DNA of 64,000 nucleotides from Suillus spraguei. Its lineage: Eukaryota > Basidiomycota > Agaricomycetes > Boletales > Suillaceae. The translations under genes were made by a program, and so were the position numbers. This document shows, piece after piece, positions 1 through 12,989 of this stretch (positions are counted from its first letter, which is position 1; every line of letters begins with the position of its first letter). The notes below the pieces were generated by a model. That model did no database searches. It was given only the letters and a program-made list of their open reading frames with translations, and was not told the origin of the DNA. The DNA lies in the NCBI GenBank assembly GCA_016800925.1, contig JABCPU010000028.1, forward strand, positions 186,001-250,000, in the 5' to 3' direction.

Positions 1-1289
<1,289 letters not shown>

Positions 1290-1624
1290 GCATCGAGTAT
1301 TGATCTGATGAGTTCCAAGGCCAAAAAGAAAGCCTCAAATTTCAGCTGTACAATTCATGCACGATCGACAAGGACTTTTGTGGACTACTACCCTAGTACT
1401 GTCGCGATTCCATTCGATTATGCATGAATGTGGGTTTGCGCACCGGACTTTTTACTCTGGGAAGATGTGCCGAGAGTAATCGGATAATGATACTTGAATT
1501 GCCATCTAATTATGTACAAGGTATAACTACATCGCTACCCCGTGGTTATTTATTCTCTCCAAACTGCTCGTCGACCATTAGTCACAGTATGACGATATTG
1601 CCACCTCATCACAAGGCACAAGGC

Positions 1625-2510
1625 CACCCCGATCACATTCTTCCTATCAACATCCACTTGAAACCTCCAGGTTGCCAATACCCACATTCACCTCAATTAC
1701 GACACCCAAATCCCCTCTCACATTCTGCACCGGCACAGCACCCAAACCTCGAAAGCACCTTTCACGCACTTTGACAGTGCATAGCGCTATGAGAACGAAG
1801 TCACCCTAGGAGCTGCTATCCGATCACCCGAGTCCAGCGTCCCGCGTCCGGAGCTCCTCATTAGCACCAAGTGTCCGCCGCTGACCCTTGAGGAGAAAGT
1901 TAAAATGCCACTTCATAAGTCATTGGAGAAATCTAGGTTGGAGTATGTGGAATTGTATTTGGCGCATGAGCCCAACGATCAGCGAATTTTGAGGTGAGCA
2001 TTTATCGGAGATTGAGCAGTGTGCAGGTTTTGTCTGCTGTTGATAAGGTGAGTTGAACGCCTCATGGTATGTTATTAGTGCCAGTGCACTAATAACTGAA
2101 AGTGATCTTCACGATGCCCCGCACCACGAATGCATCCGAATGTGTTGGATTTCGGGAAGCCAGAGCACGGGATCGTCACGTCCTCATATGGCGGGTTTTC
2201 GCCTCTTTTTTCTGCACGAGGGAGACCGCTGGATCCCATCATCGAGAAAATCAGAGCACAGTTTTGACATACGTGGAGAAAACCGGTGACAAGCGGTCAG
2301 GTGTCAACAAGTGGTTGCTGCAGCATGGTATTCTGGTCGTCACATACATTGCTGCGCTACGTGAGGTTCACTTAGGATCTTTCTTTCAGGAATTTGACAA
2401 AGGCGGAGAGCATTGGAGAGTATGTTAATACAGGCAAGTTTCGGAGTTGACGGCTGCGGAGATATCTGGAGAGTGGCGGCATCACGCCAGCCAGCTTAGA
2501 TAATCACTTT
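1625..2510 (+). pseudogene. Decayed aldo-keto reductase (AKR) gene
   Basis: Pieces of an NADPH-dependent aldo-keto reductase occur in family order but in different frames with stops between them. Near 1674-1730 an N-terminal piece reads IPTFT...FCTGTA. Near 1770-1990 comes FDSA, a stop, then RYENEVTLGAAIR and LEYVELYLAHEP. Near 2128-2268 comes HPNVLDFGKPEHGIVTSSYGG followed by RPLDPIIEKIRAQF and a stop. Near 2295-2335 comes NKWLLQHGILVVT, and near 2450 ELTAAEISGEW. The typical AKR blocks (DTAxxYxNE, the LxLxHxP strand, the GIVT(A/S)SYGG strand) can all be matched. The in-frame stops after FDSA and IRAQF cannot be removed by plausible short introns, so I read this as a pseudogene. Unusual splicing of a live gene is the alternative. 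Confidence 0.7.
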
Positions 2511-3497
2511 GTAGCGTGCCAAATCCCCGACTATTCTGCTTGCAGACCTTGAACGAAATCTATTCTTAAATTTCTCTTATGCAAGTTACTGCGTAGCGCA
2601 CCGTACATTCAAATAGACCGACATCAGACTAGATTTTTTCAAACAAACTCGAACCACTTCAAATAATTACAACGCCGCTGTAGGAAACAGTCTACGTTCA
2701 TGTTCAATGTCAACCCTGTCATCTTTACATATACCAGTCCTCGTCCAAGATCACAACTGTCCTCCATTTAGGAGTGGGGTACCTCCTGTCATCGACACAG
2801 CATCCCGAACTCAAACTTAGTGAATCTCGAGAAATACTATCATAGGCACGGTCTATCGTTTTCAGATAAATCCAAATATATATATTATTCGAGCTGTATG
2901 AAAATTCGTCCAAAATTTTTTGTACTGATGAGCTCAGAACTAGGTATTGCGTTATCAACCATGGTACCAAAGCGAAAGCGGGAACATGACTTACTGTCTT
3001 GACGTGCTACCCGTGCTGCTGGCTCAATTTCTTACCAGTCGTAGCTGGCAGGCCCAATCTCCAGCCTAAGGTGCGCAGGTGAGTCCGAGTCATGTGGGTG
3101 GTTGACAAAGCAACAACAGCGGCGAGGATGGAGAAACGCATTTCTGTGCGAGGTGATATGGAATCTTCTGAGGGGGATCTCGAATGATATCTCTGAGGAT
3201 GGGGAAACACTGTAGGACAACGACCAGCTTTTATATCTTATACTCATGGGTATGATTCTGATTGATTTGGAAAAATCGCTACTGTCGGACGGCAGAATCC
3301 TGGCAGAACATGTAGGAGCCATATTCAATTAATTACACCGTTGTGTCATAACCTGCTGGCAGGCATTGGCGACTATCTTCTTCGCAACCATTGAACACCC
3401 GTCTCGAACCCATCCAATTTCATACCTCACACAATCTGTTCGTTCGTATTTAGACGCAACAATACAGAGTACAGCTATGCGATACAAAATACACATA
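2511..3497. other. Intergenic, no supported gene
   Basis: Only short ORFs in both strands with no recognisable motif and AT-rich flanks. I see no repeat, tRNA or promoter worth naming. Confidence 0.5.
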
Positions 3498-4117
3498 CTA
3501 CCAAGTTACCAACCATGACAAACAAGAAAAAATCCAAGCATCTGAATGCCTGGCGGATGCGGCCTCCATCTGGCTTGCATCTGAGTTCGTTGTGTGCAAA
3601 CCAATCCATCGACGACCCACCGTCTTAGCTGTCTTCCTCGCCAACCCACCTTGCGCAAGAACACCATCTGCCTTGCGTTTACCTTTAGGGTCTGCGGGAG
3701 GGGTAGTTGTCTTGGGAAACATGGCTTTCGGTCTCTCCGTCAATGGCAGGACCCAGAGAGACTTCATGGCCAGAAAAAAGGCATTGATCAAATACAAAAC
3801 CCGATTCTCCTGTATATTGCAACTGGCGCCCAGGCAGGCAAGAGTGACATTGGTTCCTTCCACGAAGTAGTCCTGGTATTGTGATTGACGAAGTATCACG
3901 ATCTCTCACAATAAATTCCTCGCTGCTAGTGGCACATTTTTCGCTCACGTAGTCGCACAACTGGTAAAGGTCGGTCCCATCCAATGTTGCATACTGCTGC
4001 CAGTGCCATTGAGGAAGCCTTCCGAATTCCCGCCTGCTTGTCATTGAGTAAGTCAGTGAGTATGAAAATACGGTTACTCAACTTCCCAATGTGCATCCTG
4101 GCGATACTGTGCACCAT
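3498..4117 (-). CDS. Unrecognised ORF pair, possibly one spliced gene
   Basis: Two minus-strand reading frames overlap here. The upstream one holds QYATLDGTDLYQLCDYVSEK at about 3930-3990. The downstream one holds YFVEGTNVTLACLGASC and a basic tail containing DPKGKRKADG. They could be joined by an intron near 3890-3920. The composition is compatible with coding sequence, but I recognise no domain, no signal peptide and no convincing start. It could equally be chance ORFs or a decayed gene. Confidence 0.25.
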
Positions 4118-4389
4118 AGCGTGGCCGGGCCTTTTCCTTTGTCTGACGAGGTGCGCTAACCACCGGTGAGTTCAACGTCACTCCTCGTTCTCCATCTCTC
4201 CGTTGTCCTTGATGATGCTGAACCCTAATGAAAAAAAACTCTTAAATGCCGGTAGTACGCGCTGACACTCAGGCAGAGCTCAATTGCCGAAGGTGAGGAG
4301 ATTCTCAGTTACAAATAATTGATAGTGATCGCAAGTGTCTTCGTCACGCTTACTTGGGATTTGTGCAACCCAAGACTTAATAAGTATTC

Positions 4390-4417
4390 CCCTCTACCCA
4401 CTAAAGTGGGTAGAGGG
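4390..4417. repeat. Perfect 12-bp inverted repeat with 4-nt loop
   Basis: The arms at 4390-4401 and 4406-4417 are exact reverse complements, separated by TAAA and followed by a short T run. It sits in a stretch without genes. It resembles an intrinsic terminator by shape, but that has no established role for fungal Pol II. Confidence 0.7.
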
Positions 4418-5705
4418 TTTTGTAGAAAATAAGTAGGTGACCAAGCCGTCTGTAAAGTTTAAACTTTTGTGCGGCTATTTTCTTCCCTTACTGGGGGTTC
4501 GATAATCCGTGGTAGTGTACGACATCACCTGTATGGTTGGGCTTCATTCTCGGTTGAATTCACTCGCTATCTGCCATCCTGACTGCCAGCTGTTCGCTGA
4601 CTTGCCAGTGGTCTAATCAGAATTTGATAGAGATACCCCTGGTTAACTCGCCACATGCATTATGACTGCGTCGTTACGCCATTGGTTGTATAGTATGCAT
4701 ACCTTCTTGCCCTGATACCGCACTTAATTTGCAGTGTGTGGTTGATCAGATCTATTGTCACAGCCTGAATCCATGATTGATGTGCGGTGAACACAATACA
4801 GCCATTTCGACTACAAACAGAAATGAGAGACGACTGTTGCAAATCCAACCTGGATGAACAAAGGCTGTGCCAATAATGCGCCCCAGTTACCTGCTTAGGC
4901 ACCTTCACTCGAGGTTGGGATGGGAGAATCGGACTTTGTACTCGATCATTACCCTTCTCCCGCCACGAAAAGAGCACTGAGAGCAACCGCTCTTCCTTCT
5001 TCGCCATCACGTCGTCTGCAGTGCTAGATTTAATCGAGATATATGACGGTGAAGGTGCCATGATTTTTAGTAAGTATATCCGCCCAGTGCTGATCTATAA
5101 TTCACCAACATGTACCAGTAGAACGCCAGATGCGTGGCAAGCCTGCATTTCACGTGAAAACCAGTGGCGAGGTGCGGGAGCGATTAACAGTCAGGTAATA
5201 CTTTTGAATCGGGAAGTGATCTCTGTACTGAACTTGTGCACAGATTGCATCCGCATCCGAGACCTGTGTTAATACGACCCCGACCACCGGTATGCGGGGC
5301 TCGGAAACCTGCGTAACACGAAAGACGGTGCCATAATTCACCCCCGCGGCTACTGGTTCAAGCTGCCAAAATCGATGTATACCTGAAGTTGTGGGTCGGA
5401 AGCTTGGAATGTACATGTTAACCGACCTGTGCCGCACAGCTGGGCTACCTCCGCTAGTCTAAGCCAAGGATGCAGACAGGGACAAGTCAAGTACGGTTCC
5501 CGCAACTACCAGATCTTCCTTCGTCGCATGTAACTATTGCTGTGTGCGTCTTACTTGAACCCATCTTCGTACGACCGCGAGTGAAAGGGGAAGAGAAAGG
5601 CATCAAGAGGAGTCTGAGATGGTGGTGTGGCGAAGAAAGCGAACCGAGGATTGTGATATGAAGGCAAAATCAAATTCTATGTTGGGAGCGCCGTCTAAAT
5701 TAGTA
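4418..5705. other. Region with weak minus-strand ORFs, nothing identified
   Basis: Minus-strand frames at 4660-5061 (starting MAPSPSYISIKSSTADD) and 5150-5437 (containing PVVGVVLTQVSDADAIC) look more protein-like than their surroundings. They could be exons of one gene. The second faintly recalls an S1/OB-fold strand of an exosome subunit, but the resemblance is too weak to name. No function assigned. Confidence 0.25.
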
Positions 5706-7244
5706 TCACGTGAGCCTACTGGGAGTCGGGATACTTGATGCTACACATGAAGGTTCAGGATAAATAACTTCCGAATGTAATCCATCGTCGCCCTTCTCAG
5801 ATAAACGAGTGATTCGAAATTGATAACACCTGATTTCTGCATCACCGTTACACGACCCCGGAATTTTTCTGCATTCGGACGTGCTCGGAGAGCAAAGAGC
5901 AGGCCATGAGTCGATAAGCTCAAGCTTATGGTCTCCTCTCATCTTGAGAGCCAGATCGTAGGGGAAGCTACACCCTACAGATATACGCAGGCTGGTTTCC
6001 TCATTAAGCCCACCGTCCGCCCCTTGTATTTTTAGTTTAACATGTGCATCGTGTATCGATTATCTATATGCGCTCACCATCGATGACGGCAAGTAAGTCC
6101 CTGGATCGCATTTGACACAGGCACGGCGCCACCAAGGTACACAACGCAGCCTGTTGAAATTGAATGACTCCGCGAATGAAGAGAGTTCGGGCGCCACCAT
6201 CAAGACCTCCTCTCTTCGTCGCCACTTAAGCTTGAGGAATTATGACACATTGGTTCTGGACGTCACGTTCTATCCACGAAACCTTTTTCTTTTTCAAAAC
6301 GAACTCAATGCGCTAGCCGACGAAGAATAGACACCATTACTCTTTTAACAGTATCCGTCGAACATGAGTAGGGCACAGGAGGTTGCGAGGCGCTCACCAA
6401 AGGCCTTGCACCCGGAGGTCAATCTCCTCTGGGCAAACCAAGAAAAAGGGACATCGCCGTTTACTGGGTGAAAGGTTGAAAGTGTTACTAGGAGGGAAAA
6501 TGGGTATTATATTCGCAATACATAAAGTAGCGGTATACATTCCAGTTCATAAAAAACACAAAAAGTCCATTGTCAAACGCACGACGCGCAAGAAGCACAG
6601 CAAGACGACAAAGCTTGAAACAACAGGAGTAACAGTCTTCCACGACTGAACACAAGGAATGAAATCCAGGAGGGAAACGGAAGGATAGATGTGCGAACAT
6701 ATGCACTATTTTTTCATCCTGCGGCGCGTTAACGCTGCACAAGGATTTTCCAATTTTCTTGGGCAAGGGTCAAAAGGGCGAGAGGGAGGGAAACGGGGAC
6801 CCATGCCAAAGGATGCCGAGGTCGAAGAAGAGGGAGACGCAAAACGAGCGACCTGGCGAGAAACATAAGAGCAACCACCCTGACTTGAAAACTCACAACT
6901 CAACACCGAAACAAGCAGCGAACGGGACAAGAAAAAGTGGATGACAAAGAACGCCCCGGGCCAAATGTGGAAGACAGTATCTGCTGAAGTGGTATCGCGC
7001 TTGATGAACCAGTAGCACCCGGCGCTAAGAACGACTTGGGATGTGCGAGAAGGAGAATATGAATAAGAAAGCAGGGAGGAAAGCAGCAGGTGATAGAGAT
7101 GAAGCAGGGCATATGACAGAGCAGAACAGGCACCGGTTTTAGATTCGAGATCCAAGGAGAATAGGGCCTAACCAGGGCAGCAGAAGGATCCAAATAACAA
7201 CTAGCAGCAAACAAGGAAGGGCCTTGAGAGTACGGCGAGAGTAC
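5706..7244. other. Intergenic and likely 3' flank of the kinase gene
   Basis: No coding feature is supported. The stretch just below 7245 is the downstream flank of the minus-strand kinase and probably holds its 3' UTR. The long frames there have no family resemblance. Confidence 0.45.
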
Positions 7245-9721
7245 CTAGGCAGTGAGATCAAGTATCTTACGTTCATCCCCAACCATCACATGAGCACTAG
7301 GAATAGGATGCCAAAGACGACTGATCCATCGCTTGAAGCCCGAGCTTCGAGACGGGGAGCCAATTCCTTTCGGTGACAAATGCGTGGGAGACGTGACAAG
7401 CGTCGCGTTAGGCGAGGGAGTGGCGGAAGAGGGCGAGGGAGTGCGGCGCAGGTTCTTTCGCCAGGGACGAGGTTTCTCTCTTTGGTTGACACGGCAGATG
7501 AAAGACTCGAGGCTTCGCATAGGAACTGGACCAGAATAATTGTCGCACGGCCGAGGTTGTAGAACACCTTCACCAAGTGGTGCATTACGACGCAGTAAAT
7601 AGCGAGACGATGAAGCACACGAGGGCTCGGCAGCACCAGAAGCCCAATTAGCGCGTATTTCGTCGCCATCCACCAACGTAGTCCCAGTCGTTGCGCAAGT
7701 AGGACGAGCAGTTTGCTGCTCCTTCTTTTCCAGCGCCGGTGGACGGGAGAACAGCTTGGCAACAATCTTCTGAAGACCTTGAATGCCATTCTTGGCCTTG
7801 ATTCTCCACAAGGCTTGAGCGCGGTGACGCTCGCGCTTCAAAACCGGGGAAATGAAATTGAAGTTGGGTAGCGGGTCATCCGATGGTTCACATTGGCCAA
7901 GCGAGATGGGAACTGTAGACGGCGTGTCTTTCTCTTCAGCCACGGGGTTGCAATGCAGGGGAAGGGTCCGTTTCTCGACTTTCTTCCATTCACTAAAACC
8001 ATTTTAGTACAGTTATTGAATGATCAGAATGGACCCTTACATCGACGCAAAGAACGGGTGATTAAGCATAGCCTCGTACAAAGGCCTACTTTTGACATCT
8101 TTCTGAAGCATCTGTACAAACGTCAATGATCCTGAATGAACAAACACCGAGTGAGACATACATTATGCAGGAGATCCCGAGCCTCGGGGTGGAATTCGCT
8201 AACAAAGAATGGCTCAAACTCAACAATACCATCAGCTATGTGAAGACCGTCAACCGTGGCCCAGGGAGTCTAAACAAAAGTGAGCAATGATCCATCGAAG
8301 AATACAAATCTTACCCTTCCGGCGAGCATCTCGTACAACATGACACCCACTGCCCAGAAGTCGATTGCGAAACCATACTTGGCACCCAGGATAAGTTCCG
8401 GCGCCATATACTCTGCGGTACCGCAGAGTGAATTTGCGAGGTAAGGCGCTTGCGATAGGCTGGTGAAAGTCCCCGTGGGGTTGTAGGGAGAAAACGATTT
8501 CGGATCATCGAGCGTGAAGACCTTAGCTAAACCTAGATCTGCAATTACGAGATGACCATGGGAGTCGATAAGGATATTTGACGGTTTGATGTCCCTGTGG
8601 ATGACTCCTTGGCAGTGGAGGTGATAAACACCAACAAGCTAATTCGGTCAGAATGCAGATCACAATCATGAGATGAACACTCACAAGTTCCGCTGTGTAA
8701 AACCTTGCTTGTTCAACTGGAAGGATCCGGCGCGGATAAGTGCGAAAAACGTCATGGAGATCGCCTCCTGGATAGAACGCCTACCATAGAGCATAAGCCA
8801 ATCCAACCACGGCACGTGCGATTACTCACAAGAGCCAGATAGAGGCACTGTGCATCCTGAAAGCCTGCCTCGACTTGCATACAATGAGCATCTCCTATGA
8901 CCCGCTTCAAGGCATCCAACTCGACTCGAAATTGCTGGAGATCGCATAAAGCCGCGCCTTGCCTCCTGATGACTTTCAATGCCATAGTCTTGTTCGTAAC
9001 CTTATCTTCGACGCGGTAAACGACGCCGTTCGCACCAGCACCAAGCCGCGCACGAACAATGAAGTCACTGAGGCTTGTTTCATTCTTGAAATGGGATCGC
9101 AGTACAACTCCATTGGCAGAGGCTGTTGAAGGGTTGAGAACTGTTGTGCCGGACATGTTCTGATTGGATGGCATCGTACGATTGGTAGCGTGGATAAGGC
9201 TCAAGATGTCCATTACCTATGGCACCTCGTAAATAAGCACCATTGAACCTCATGGAATACGTACTTTGCGGTCTCTAACGAAGAACGCCTGAATGAAGTC
9301 CAAGGCGAATACCCTTCTCCTGATATCAAGCACGTCTGGGTCGTGGTACGCATTGTGAAGGTCTTCAAGCGCCTCAGTCTCTCCCACGGCAGATTCCGTG
9401 GAGGTGGGGACAGGCGGAAGGATACCAGTCGCAGAGATCATGATGTTTGCGCTAGAGGGCCACGCGACGATGGCGACAGCGTGGCTGCCAGACGGTACGG
9501 GAGTAGAGACAGACACGCCATATTTAGGCACCGGGACGCGGTTGACTTTATTGAAGGTAAAGGAGTTCTTAGTCGATTTGATACTATTCCATGTCTTGGA
9601 TAGGGACTTGGCCTTGAAAGCGTCAGAATGAGTGATGAGGACGAATAAGAAGAATACTTACTGGCTTGGTTATCAGGCGTTCGCCAGCTCGTCCTTCGTA
9701 AAATAATTGAAGAGCAACCAT
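7245..9721 (-). CDS. AGC-like serine/threonine protein kinase
   Basis: Multi-exon kinase. Exon 1 starts at the ATG at 9719-9721 (MVALQLFYEGRAGERL). It splices to a novel N-terminal region of about 120 residues ending FFVRDRK, which joins VMDILSL across a GT-AG intron near 9221-9265. Kinase core: glycine loop LGAGANGVVYRVED, VAIK-type lysine in MALKVIRRQ, catalytic loop GVIHRDIKPSNIL, metal-binding motif ADLGLAKVF (DLG instead of DFG), and GTAEYMAPELILGAKYG followed by DFWAVGVMLYEMLAG. A serine/proline-rich insertion lies between DLG and APE. The last exon adds a basic C-terminal tail of about 200 residues ending KILDLTA. All catalytic residues are present, so it should be active. HRDIKPSN and the APE region fit the AGC group; the exact subfamily is not certain. 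Substrates are unknown. Confidence 0.88.
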
Positions 9722-10625
9722 GTTGAGAGCTTGAGTGAATAAAGAGCGTCAAGTGTAGAAAGAACGTTGGGAATGCAGTCGATGGTGAAGAGAGAGGTTG
9801 AAGAACTTCATCGATGGAAGGCAGTCTTTTATTCATGTCTGCTCCAGACTGAATTGCAATGAGCACCTTAGGAAACAACAATCTAAAAAGTAATTTAGAT
9901 TCAGATTGCTCGGCTGGACTCGAAGTTGCTGGACAGCATAAAAGAAAGATGGATTCAGGAGACTCACCACATCAATCTACGATGCCATTGAAGGCGCACG
10001 TATAACTGGTTTAGGACATGTACTAGATCATTCTGCTCTGAACCGAGCATCCCACAGGGAACGATAACATTGAACATTCAATGCAGAGCAGAGAGAGTAA
10101 GCAACCTAGATTAACGCAGTTGTGTGTTCAGTCAAAACTGTCCTTACACCTCGAGGACCTTGTCGGCATTCTAGTCCATAGTACGAAAAAACTTGGAAGA
10201 TCGGCAAGAGCATTAATGCTGCGTTATCTGAATCATATGGGCACGAAACACAACTGCCTAGTTGAGAATCAACCGGTCCATATCCCAGAAGAATTTTGCG
10301 AAATGACTTGCCTGCTGGGCTGTTACCGCTGCCCGTCTAGATCGCACATACGCTGAGTGACGAAGTCATTACCCGTGAAGGATATTTGAGTACAAGACTG
10401 ATTTGTTGAAAATCCCTGGCAGAGACATTGAGTAGATCTTCGACAACCATTCAGTGTCTGCAGGAGACACCATAAGTAATTACTTGCTCAGCGTGACGAA
10501 TAATGTTATCGACCCTTAGGCCTTAGCCTATGTAGCCAAACTTGTAGTTTGCTTACATAACAATCATTGAAACTTTTTTTACAGTTCCTCCACTGTACCT
10601 GCTCTCGCGTGAAAGTTCCTCAGCA
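9722..10625. other. Divergent promoter region between kinase and Zuotin
   Basis: About 900 bp between two divergently transcribed genes, so it should contain both promoters. The open frame at 10081-10356 shows no family resemblance and is probably chance. Confidence 0.5.
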
Positions 10626-12005
10626 ATGGCGACACTAGTTACGCTACCTTCCCTGCCTCCAACCTGGACCCCACCTTCGGAACCAGCCTCCTCAACCTCT
10701 CGTGAGTCTTTCGTCGTGATTAATTTCACTTGATAACATATCTTCATTCACACAGCATTTGTTCAACGTAGGCTCATTCCTGCAGGCGCAGCCTATCTAG
10801 CTCACGTAAAACGCACAATTAACAACCTTACCTTCGACGAGTATGACAAACAAGTCGAAGAGGAGCAGAAGCGCATGCAGTTGCTTAACGCAGATGGCCT
10901 GAATGGGGAGGACGACCTTGGCGTCGGAGATGAGGAAGAACCTCCTGAACTCCTTCTGCTTGATGCAAAGGAGTGGAAGGTATGCATATCGGGTCTTGTT
11001 TACTACGATCTAAACTCTAGATATCATTTGCAGAAACAAGACCATTATCAGGTCCTCGGATTGTCACACCTGAGATACAAGGCGACGCCCGAGCAAATAA
11101 AGATTGCCCGTATGTGGCACAACTGTTGGCATCCTCGGACTTTCTGACGTATCATTGCTCCACAGATCGCAAGAAAGTTCTAAAACACCATCCAGACAAG
11201 AAAGCCGGTGCATCGCACACCACGAACGACGATGCATTCTTCAAGTGCATACAAAAAGCAAATGAGGTTCTCACGAACCCTGAGCGGCGGCGCCAATTCG
11301 ACTCCGTCGACCCCGTCTGCCTATCCCTCGAAGAGGATGATCCTTCTGCTTCTGACTTCAAAGGCCGAGAAAAAGACGCTGCACTCTTTTTCAGAACATT
11401 CGCACCCATCTTCGAGAGGGAGGCACGATTCAGCAAGAAAACACCTGTTCCAATGTTAGGCGAGAACGACGACTCAAAGGAGAGCGTCCATGCCTTCTAT
11501 GATTTCTGGTATAACTTTGACAGCTGGCGATCATTTGAATACCTGGACAAGGAGGTGAATGAGGGGAGTGATAGGTAAGTGATAGAACTACGAAGCTGTG
11601 CCTTTTCAACTCATGGACTTCTCCCGCAGCCGTGATGACAAAAGGTACACCGAGAAAAAGAACAAATCTGAGCGCGCTCGTCGAAAGAAAGAAGATATTA
11701 CTCGTCTCCGCAATCTCGTGGACTTTACTCTTAATCTTGACCCTCGAATCAAGCGGATCAAACAGGAAGAAAAGGAGGCTCGGGAGGCGAAGAAGAAAAC
11801 CAAGGGCGGAATGAGCGCTGCTGAACAGAAGGCCAAAGCAGAAGAGGATAAGCGCAAAGCTGAGGAAGAGGCTCAGAGGAAGGAAGAAGAAGAGAAGATA
11901 GCACGGGCAGAGGCCAAAAAAGCAAAAACTGCTGCTGCAAATGCAGCTAAAAAGGCAAGAAGACAGCAGCGCGCCGCGGACGCCGATGAGGCTGCGCCAT
12001 CGTAA
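10626..12005 (+). CDS. ZUO1: Zuotin / DNAJC2-type ribosome-associated J-protein
   Basis: Co-chaperone that, with an atypical Hsp70 (Ssz1), sits at the ribosome tunnel exit and stimulates Ssb. Five exons: MATLVTLPSLPPTW; FVQRRLIPAGAAYLAHV through EEPPELLLLDAKEWK; KQDHYQVLGLSHLRYKAT; the J-domain helix with HHPDKKAG followed by the zuotin homology region (RRRQFDSVDP, FKGREKDAALFF, HAFYDFWYNFDSWRSFEYLD); and a last exon with KRYTEKKNKSERARRKKED, NLVDFTLNLDPRIKR and a highly charged Lys/Glu/Ala helix. The HPD motif is intact. The protein is about 385 residues and stops soon after the charged helix (ADADEAAPS). The C-terminal four-helix bundle of yeast Zuo1 is not seen, nor are SANT domains. The family call is very secure; whether the C-terminus is complete is open. 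Confidence 0.93.
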
Positions 12006-12989
12006 GATTATCCAGTTAATCGTTTTGTGCTGATACCATGCTCGTTCATACTCTCACCACTGCGGAATGTCATAAGTATTGAGACCGCATTGGCATTTTG
12101 CAAATTCTGCATGTAAAGAACGTTCTTCTTTTGCAACATGCTTCGAAGATTTGATGTACCTGTAGATGGGATTTCAAGAAGTGAAAAGAAGGTAATATCT
12201 GATGCGTCAAATTCCAGGTGTCATAAGTTTCTATCCCAGCTCGCTAGTGCAGCTGCCACCCCTGGAACACGGCCAAAGCACAACAAGGTGCTAGACCATC
12301 GCGAGGATGGCAGATTATGATAGAATGGAAACTCGCGGACAGGGTAGCAGCGACGTTGACGTGAGTCAAGTATCGGACTATCGTCACTTTATGAGTAGTG
12401 ACAAGACCGCCGATCAAAATTGATGAATATTGGCTCGCGTCGTGTCGCAGGCTGATGTGATACCAGCATATCAGAACATGGAAGTTTCAAGGTTGGTTAG
12501 GAGGCCGGATAATGGATGTTCTTGGGAGATCTGGAGGCGAGGTGTGAACGGTTAGAAACATTGAACACATCGGATAACATTGAGCACGGGAATACCACGG
12601 AATTCAAGTTCAAAGTTTCAGCGGTTGCTAAAGAAAAACCATAATACAGCAACAACCGGTCCTATAGCGGAAAGAGCTCAATCAACGGATACCATAACTT
12701 GGTGCATGCTAGTGCATGTTTGGTCGTTTATTGTTCTTTGTTTGGATTTCGTGGCAAAGAAGAGATGCGAGGAGGTCGATTAAAGGATGGACACTCCGGG
12801 CCTGTCAACCTTCGTCAACAGTCTTTTCTTCCTATTTTATGGTCCTTAAAGACCCTCTTGCTTTCGTATCGATGTTTCTCATATCCTGCTAACCTACACT
12901 TTACGTCACGGGCGGTGAAGTACCACCATTTTGTCCGGGACGGTACTACCCCCTCATATTTTTTTTTCTTACCAATATCATCTACAAAC
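12006..12989. other. Intergenic, presumed promoter of copper-fist gene
   Basis: No coding feature supported. The stretch just before 12990 is pyrimidine-rich with a T run at about 12960-12968, common directly upstream of start codons in basidiomycetes. Confidence 0.45.

Noticed and set aside
4490..4510. GGGTTCGAT as a possible tRNA B box
   Set aside because: Spacing inside the motif is wrong and no A box or cloverleaf can be formed upstream.
5150..5437. Possible S1/OB-fold exosome subunit fragment
   Set aside because: Only one strand-like stretch resembles it; the remaining hallmark motifs of Csl4/Rrp4/Rrp40 were not found on either side.
6706..7214. Long minus-strand frames downstream of the kinase
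   Set aside because: Low-complexity Ser/Leu-rich composition, no motifs; fits the 3' flank of the kinase gene.
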